A stretch of 8,735 nucleotides of DNA from an uncultured Collinsella sp. (GTDB lineage Bacteria; Actinomycetota; Coriobacteriia; Coriobacteriales; Coriobacteriaceae): the NCBI GenBank assembly GCA_900552155.1, contig URYU01000071.1:1-8735 (forward strand), written 5' to 3'. A program made the translations under genes and the position numbers. Every line of letters begins with the position of its first letter. The stretch's first letter is position 1. Under the pieces are notes generated by a model that was not told the origin of the DNA, did no database searches, and saw only the letters and a program-made list of their open reading frames with translations. This document shows, in pieces, positions 6,155 to 8,735 of this stretch.

Positions 6155-6200
6155 GAGGAGGGGATGGGGCTGAGGGGCGGGCGATGCCGTTGTCTGTCGG

Positions 6201-6656
6201 TTAGTGGCGACCGTGGTGGCGGAGCTTGTCGATGGTGGAGTCGGTGCTTCGGCTGCGGGCGTCGGCGGCGGTTTGGCGCTTGCGGCGGTAATCGATCATG
6301 CCTTGGATGATGGGCTTGCCAAAGCTCACGACATCATCGTTGTAGATGGCGGTTCGGGCTGCGAGGAGGCAGTCGGTAAAGTCCATATGGGTCTTGCCAA
6401 AGAGTTTGACGGCAAGGGCGACAACGGTGGGCTCGTCGACCATGACGTCATCGAGCAGCCTTTTCATGGCCGCAGTAATCTCAACGCGGGGAACCTTATA
6501 GACGTCGCGCAGCGTGACCACGACGCGCGTGATGATTTCGGGGTAGACGCGAGCGGTGCGCGTGGCGATGACCTTGGCGGCGCGCGGTGACAGAACCTCG
6601 TCGTCGTCAAGCAGGTAGCGCAGGATGACGGTCTCGTCGATGATGGTGCTACTCAT
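6201..6656 (-). CDS. PIN-domain (VapC-like) toxin with apparently incomplete active site
   Basis: A 151-residue protein with a PIN-domain layout: IIDETVILRYLLDDDEVLSP at the N-terminus (D7), a helical core with TRVVVTLRDVYKVPRVEI, then HMDFTDCLLAA (D92, D95) and VVSFGKPI, with a basic tail to residue 151. PIN toxins are usually Mg-dependent ribonucleases with four acidic residues. Here D7 and the DFxD acids are present, but the acid normally in the (L)AEVV motif is R44 (ITRVV) and the Asp of the T/S-F-D-K motif is G113 (SFGK). It may be weakened, non-nucleolytic or use E40 instead. Its ATG overlaps the end of the antitoxin gene by eight bases, the classic coupled arrangement. Confidence 0.8.
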   Translation of the reverse strand: MSSTIIDETVILRYLLDDDEVLSPRAAKVIATRTARVYPEIITRVVVTLRDVYKVPRVEITAAMKRLLDDVMVDEPTVVALAVKLFGKTHMDFTDCLLAARTAIYNDDVVSFGKPIIQGMIDYRRKRQTAADARSRSTDSTIDKLRHHGRH

Positions 6657-6972
6657 GGATATCTACTTCCTCGGGACCCAAAATCGAATCGTCGCTTTCT
6701 GTGGCAAGGTACTCAATCCAGGCATTTCTCTCTTCGGAGCGGCGATTGGGGTCCCCATATGCTTTGAGCGATCCATAGGCGGCCGTGCCGTCCTTGGAAC
6801 GCACGGCGACCGGCTGAAAGGGGAGCTTGCGCATCAAAATGCTCTGCGCGACAAATAGACGGACAGCCTCGGCGAGCGATGTGCCCATGGCGTCGTAGAG
6901 ATGCTCGGCATGCTGCTTGTCTTCCTCGCGAATGCGCACCTGCAGGATGGCTCTTTTTTGAGTCGATGACAT
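6649..6972 (-). CDS. RelB/DinJ-type antitoxin
   Basis: A 107-residue protein starting MSSTQKRAILQVRIREEDK. The N-terminal half is a ribbon-helix-helix DNA-binding segment of RelB/DinJ type, with the family signature AMGTSLAEAVRLFVAQSI followed by LPFQPV. The acidic C-terminal half (about residues 60-107, with GSLKAYGDPNRRSEERNAW) would bind and neutralise the toxin. ATG at 6972 is preferred over upstream ATGs because AAGGGGG (minus strand, 6985-6979) lies six bases before it. The stop overlaps the toxin start. The RHH domain normally represses its own operon, which fits the inverted repeats in the promoter region (7015-7068). Confidence 0.87.
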   Translation of the reverse strand: MSSTQKRAILQVRIREEDKQHAEHLYDAMGTSLAEAVRLFVAQSILMRKLPFQPVAVRSKDGTAAYGSLKAYGDPNRRSEERNAWIEYLATESDDSILGPEEVDIHE

Positions 6973-7014
6973 CACTGGCCCCCTTAATGAGCGTGCAATA
7001 TAGTCGGTCAAATG

Positions 7015-7068
7015 CGGCATGTGCCGATACTTGAGCATCTTATAACGATTACTTTATTTCACTCAAGT
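7015..7068 (-). promoter_or_regulatory. Promoter and candidate autoregulatory operators of the antitoxin-toxin operon
   Basis: On the minus strand TTGAGT (7066-7061) and TATAAG (7044-7039) are 16 bases apart, an acceptable -35/-10 pair. Inverted ACTTGAG (7029-7035) and CTCAAGT (7062-7068) bracket this promoter, and a palindrome CGGCA-TG-TGCCG (7015-7026) lies where early transcribed DNA would be. This is a typical layout for RHH antitoxin autorepression, but which repeat is bound is not known. Confidence 0.5.
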
Positions 7069-7194
7069 TGATAACCATAAACACGAATACAAGCGTGTAC
7101 ATCCAAAACGAGAGCGCGTAAAAATCTCTGAGGCGTACGCATGTAATACACTCACCTTTATAGCTTCTAGAGAATAATTCCAACCTGCCAAAAC

Positions 7195-7245
7195 CCCTGC
7201 AATACACCCGTATTGCAGGGCCTATGCTCAAGTTTGCCCCCTGCA
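7195..7245. repeat. 11-bp perfect hairpin plus third copy of its CCCTGCAA motif
   Basis: CCCTGCAATAC (7195-7205) and GTATTGCAGGG (7210-7220) are perfect arms with a 4-base loop. CCCTGCAA recurs at 7238-7245, so the motif appears three times in 51 bases. On the minus strand the hairpin is followed by GTTTTGG, so it might end leftward transcription. It could instead be an operator array for the hydN-fdhF genes. No CDS is supported here. Confidence 0.6.
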
Positions 7246-7397
7246 ACTGCGTATATTTAACCTGTATATCGTTGGAGAAACTCTACCGAGTGCCTGTTTC
7301 GCCGCATGCACTCGATACGCCGATGCCGGACCACGGGCGGTCCGGGACTACGTCGACAGGGTCTCTCCGGCATGGGATTCAGGACGGAGCGAACAAC
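7246..7397 (+). other. Structured presumed 5' leader of hydN, no convincing gene
   Basis: Although the frame is open upstream of hydN to an ATG at 7224, neither that ATG nor the one at 7323 has a good ribosome site, and the encoded peptide has no resemblance to the family. The DNA holds several inverted repeats: CGAGTGC/GCACTCG (7287-7293, 7308-7314); CCGGACC/GGTCCGG (7326-7332, 7339-7345); and ATGCCGGA/TCCGGCAT (7323-7330, 7366-7373). The last two share bases 7326-7330 and are mutually exclusive. AT-rich GTATAT repeats (7251-7256, 7264-7269) are the best place for a promoter. The wider stretch 7027-7397 shows no other supportable gene. Confidence 0.5.
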
Positions 7398-7916
7398 ATC
7401 GGCAATAAACGAGTCGTGGCTGATTCTTCACGCTGCATTGGGCGTCAAACCTGCATGGCGGCGTGTATCGAGGCACACGATATTCCCGGCAACATCGCCG
7501 CACCTCGCTTGCGCGTAACGCGCACCTACGAGATTTCCGCGCCGGTGGCATGTCACCACTGCGAGGACGCTCCGTGCGCCAAGGCCTGCCCCACGGGCGC
7601 CTTGTTCTTTGACCCAAAGAACCATCGCATCGGCGTCAACGAGGACAACTGCATCGGTTGCAAGAGCTGCGTCATGGCATGCCCCTTTGGCGCCGTGAGC
7701 GTGGCGACCACGCAGGTCCCCGTCTTGATGGGCGACGTGCGCGTGGGTTCGCAGACTAAGAGCTTCGTGCTCAAGTGCGACCTGTGCGTGGACCGTCCCG
7801 GCGGTCCGGCGTGTGCCGAGGCGTGTCCGACCAAGGGCCTCACCCTGGTAGACGAGGAGCGTCTGGCAGAACTGACTGCCGAGCGTGCCCGCGCCACCAT
7901 CGAAAACGAGGCGTAA
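7398..7916 (+). CDS. hydN: HydN-like 4x[4Fe-4S] ferredoxin with defective start and one lost cluster ligand
   Basis: An iron-sulfur electron-transfer protein of the HydN/HycB/DmsB type that passes electrons from formate dehydrogenase. The conserved part begins NKRVVADSSRCIG and shows Cys groups CIGRQTCMAAC, CHHCEDAPCAKAC, CIGCKSCVMAC and CDLCVDRPGGPACAEAC. The first group should be C-x2-C-x2-C-x3-C, but its second Cys is Arg (CGT at 7443-7445; one transition from TGT). No ordinary start codon sits where the family begins. GGAG (7386-7389) lies eight bases before ATC (7398-7400), in frame just before GNKRVV, suggesting a mutated ATG. Alternatives are ATG 7224 or 7323 (odd N-terminal extensions) or GTG 7416. 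fdhF follows 74 bases later. Identity is strong; a working gene product is doubtful. Confidence 0.8.
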   Translation: MGNKRVVADSSRCIGRQTCMAACIEAHDIPGNIAAPRLRVTRTYEISAPVACHHCEDAPCAKACPTGALFFDPKNHRIGVNEDNCIGCKSCVMACPFGAVSVATTQVPVLMGDVRVGSQTKSFVLKCDLCVDRPGGPACAEACPTKGLTLVDEERLAELTAERARATIENEA

Positions 7917-7951
7917 GCGTCGGGCGACAGGCCCAATGATTGTCAAATAAG

Positions 7952-7967
7952 TACCGAGTATTCGGTA
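7952..7967. repeat. Small inverted repeat before fdhF
   Basis: TACCGA (7952-7957) and TCGGTA (7962-7967) are perfect 6-bp arms around GTAT in the hydN-fdhF gap, about 11 bases before the fdhF ribosome site. It could be an operator or an RNA hairpin affecting translation; no T-run follows. Confidence 0.4.
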
Positions 7968-7990
7968 GCAGAGAAAGGAAGGAGGGTGTC

Positions 7991-8735
7991 ATGGAGAAGC
8001 ATAAAGTGATCTGCCCGTACTGCGGCGCCGGTTGCCAGTTTAACCTCTTGGTCCAAAACGGCCAGGTTGTGGGTACCGAACCGCTCAACGGCATCACCAA
8101 TCAGGGCGAGCTGTGCCTTAAGGGCATGAGCGGCTACGACTTCATCAACGACACCAAGATCTTGACTCCTCGCGTACTGCACCCGATGATCCGCCGCACC
8201 AAGGGCGCGGATCTTGAGCGCGTAAGCTGGGACGAGGCACTGGATTTCACCGCATCTAAGATGCAGGCCATAATTGACGAATATGGTCCTAACGCTGTCA
8301 TGACTACCGGCTCTTCGCGAGGCGGCGGCAATGAGGCGAACTACGTCATGCAGAAGTTTACGCGTGCGTGCATCGGCACCCACAGCGTGGACAACTGCGC
8401 CCGTACTTGACACGGCCCTACTGTCCTCGGTCTGATGGACACGGTTGGTTCAGGTTGCATGTCATGCTCCATCCCCGGTATGGAGGATGCGGGCTGCATT
8501 TTCCTCTTCGGCTATAACCCTGCCGATTCGCACCCCATCGTCGCAAGGCGTATCGTGCGAGCCAAAGAAAAGGGTTGCAAGATCATCGTCGCCGACCCGC
8601 GCCATATCGAAACCGCGCGTATCGCCGATCTTTACCTTCCGATCAAGAACGGTTGCAACGTTGCGTTACTCCACGCCTAAGCCAACTGTCTAGTCAACGA
8701 TGGCCTCTCCGACAAGGAAATCGACGCCGAGCAAA
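7991..8735 (+). pseudogene. fdhF: Formate dehydrogenase H, Sec-containing; interrupted by in-frame TAA; 3' end beyond window
   Basis: FdhF oxidises formate to CO2 at a Mo-bis-MGD, selenocysteine active site, feeding electrons to HydN-type ferredoxins or a hydrogenlyase complex. ATG 7991 follows a strong AAGGAGG (7979-7985). Visible: N-terminal [4Fe-4S] ligands CPYCGAGC with the fourth Cys in GELCLKG, then TGSSRGGGNEANYVMQKF, VDNCART-Sec-HGP, FGYNPADSHPIVARRI and ADPRHIETARIADLYLPIKN. The UGA at 8408-8410 falls at residue 140, the same position as Sec140 of E. coli FdhF, and protein similarity continues in frame after it. At 8678-8680, however, TAA stands between ALLHA and ANCLVNDGL, where E. 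coli has Leu (ALLNAL). TAA cannot be read as Sec, so the product would stop after 229 residues of about 715. Gene identity is near certain; loss of function depends on the TAA being real. Confidence 0.7.
8408..8446 (+). promoter_or_regulatory. Selenocysteine codon and bacterial SECIS element in fdhF
   Basis: UGA (8408-8410) is followed by CACGGCCC, as in E. coli fdhF, and then by a hairpin: TGTCC (8422-8426) with GGACA (8437-8441) around a loop containing GGTCT (8429-8433). E. coli's apical SelB-binding loop carries the same GGUCU core. GGCC (8414-8417) with GGTT (8443-8446) can extend a lower stem using G-T pairs. SelB bound here would direct Sec insertion at the UGA. Confidence 0.85.

Larger units (their letters stand above)
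4794..6166. mobile_element. Candidate repeat-bounded unit carrying one AbiEi/DUF559-like gene
   Basis: The segment is bounded by two 67-nt palindromic elements (4806-4872 and 6088-6154). The palindromes are symmetric, but the bases outside them are also inverted copies: CATCCCCTC (4794-4802) on the left and GAGGGGATG (6158-6166) on the right, each three bases from its palindrome. The unit therefore has outer inverted repeats of 33 nt (4794-4826 against 6134-6166) with 30 matches. The inner flanks (about 4873-4886 and 6075-6087) are weakly similar in inverted orientation. The enclosed gene is more AT-rich than its neighbours. No transposase or clear target-site duplication is visible. It may be a MITE-like or hairpin-end cargo unit, or two members of a dispersed repeat family that happen to flank one gene. 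Confidence 0.45.

Noticed and set aside
6204..6590. Plus-strand Gly/Asp-rich ORF over the PIN toxin gene
   Set aside because: Antisense shadow of the toxin; it has low-complexity composition and no family resemblance.
7049..7246. Minus-strand 65-codon ORF with a hydrophobic C-terminus
   Set aside because: No ribosome site or family signature was seen, and it overlaps the antitoxin promoter region and the hairpin array.
7224..7397. N-terminal extension of the HydN-like protein from ATG 7224
   Set aside because: The ribosome site is poor, the peptide is unlike the family, and the DNA is dominated by inverted repeats typical of an untranslated leader; it is kept only as an alternative start.
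7940..7990. TTG 7940 as an upstream start for fdhF
   Set aside because: The strong AAGGAGG before ATG 7991 and Sec falling at residue 140 when counted from it both favour 7991.
8435..8680. ORF starting at ATG 8435 as a separate gene
   Set aside because: It is the continuation of fdhF after the UGA Sec codon; there is no ribosome site and the ATG lies in the SECIS loop/stem.

Overview
The window reads as the chromosome of a GC-rich, anaerobic gut actinobacterium of the Coriobacteriia, most likely Collinsella. This is inferred from protein style, GC-rich codon use and the gene set (selenium metabolism, Sec-type formate dehydrogenase, BrnQ, RelB/PIN pair); no database comparison was possible. 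Most coding regions are GC-rich. The single gene at 5037-6059 is visibly more AT-rich and looks acquired.

Layout: (1) 2-3034 (+) is a selenium-handling operon: selD (5' end outside the window), yedF, a DUF3343 small Se/S-carrier-like gene and a class V cysteine desulfurase-like gene, closed by a strong hairpin terminator at 3049-3078. (2) 3102-4361 (+) is brnQ, a branched-chain amino acid carrier. (3) 4472-4755 is a compact tRNA unit: near-consensus promoter, tRNA-Pro(UGG), tRNA-Gly(UCC), terminator. An inverted, decayed copy of a tRNA 3' end follows it. (4) 4794-6166 is a repeat-bounded unit: two 67-nt palindromic elements (21-nt perfect arms, 25-nt loops) flank one gene for an AbiEi-like protein with a C-terminal DUF559/Vsr-like domain. 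The outer flanks of the two elements are inverted copies of each other, so the unit has 33-nt imperfect terminal inverted repeats. (5) 6201-6972 (-) is a RelB/DinJ-type antitoxin overlapping a PIN-domain toxin whose active site looks incomplete. (6) 7027-7397 has no convincing gene but is rich in inverted repeats. (7) 7398-8735 (+) is a HydN-like ferredoxin followed by fdhF, a formate dehydrogenase H gene with an in-frame UGA at Sec140 and a SECIS-like hairpin just after it.

Functional logic: SelD makes selenophosphate, the donor for Sec-tRNA synthesis (and for other selenium uses). YedF, DUF3343 and the desulfurase-like enzyme are the usual accessory set for selenium or sulfur delivery. FdhF is a selenoprotein that would use this supply, and HydN would be its electron-transfer partner. 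The consumer end seems to be decaying. HydN lacks a normal start codon (ATC where ATG is expected) and has Arg in place of a cluster-ligand Cys. fdhF has an in-frame TAA at 8678 after about 229 codons. These are three separate single-base-type lesions in adjacent genes, while the selenium operon looks intact. Raw-read checks are needed to exclude sequence error.

Best candidates for something undescribed: the hairpin-bounded AbiEi/DUF559 unit beside the tRNA cluster, the RelB plus degenerate-PIN pair, and the structured leader before hydN.
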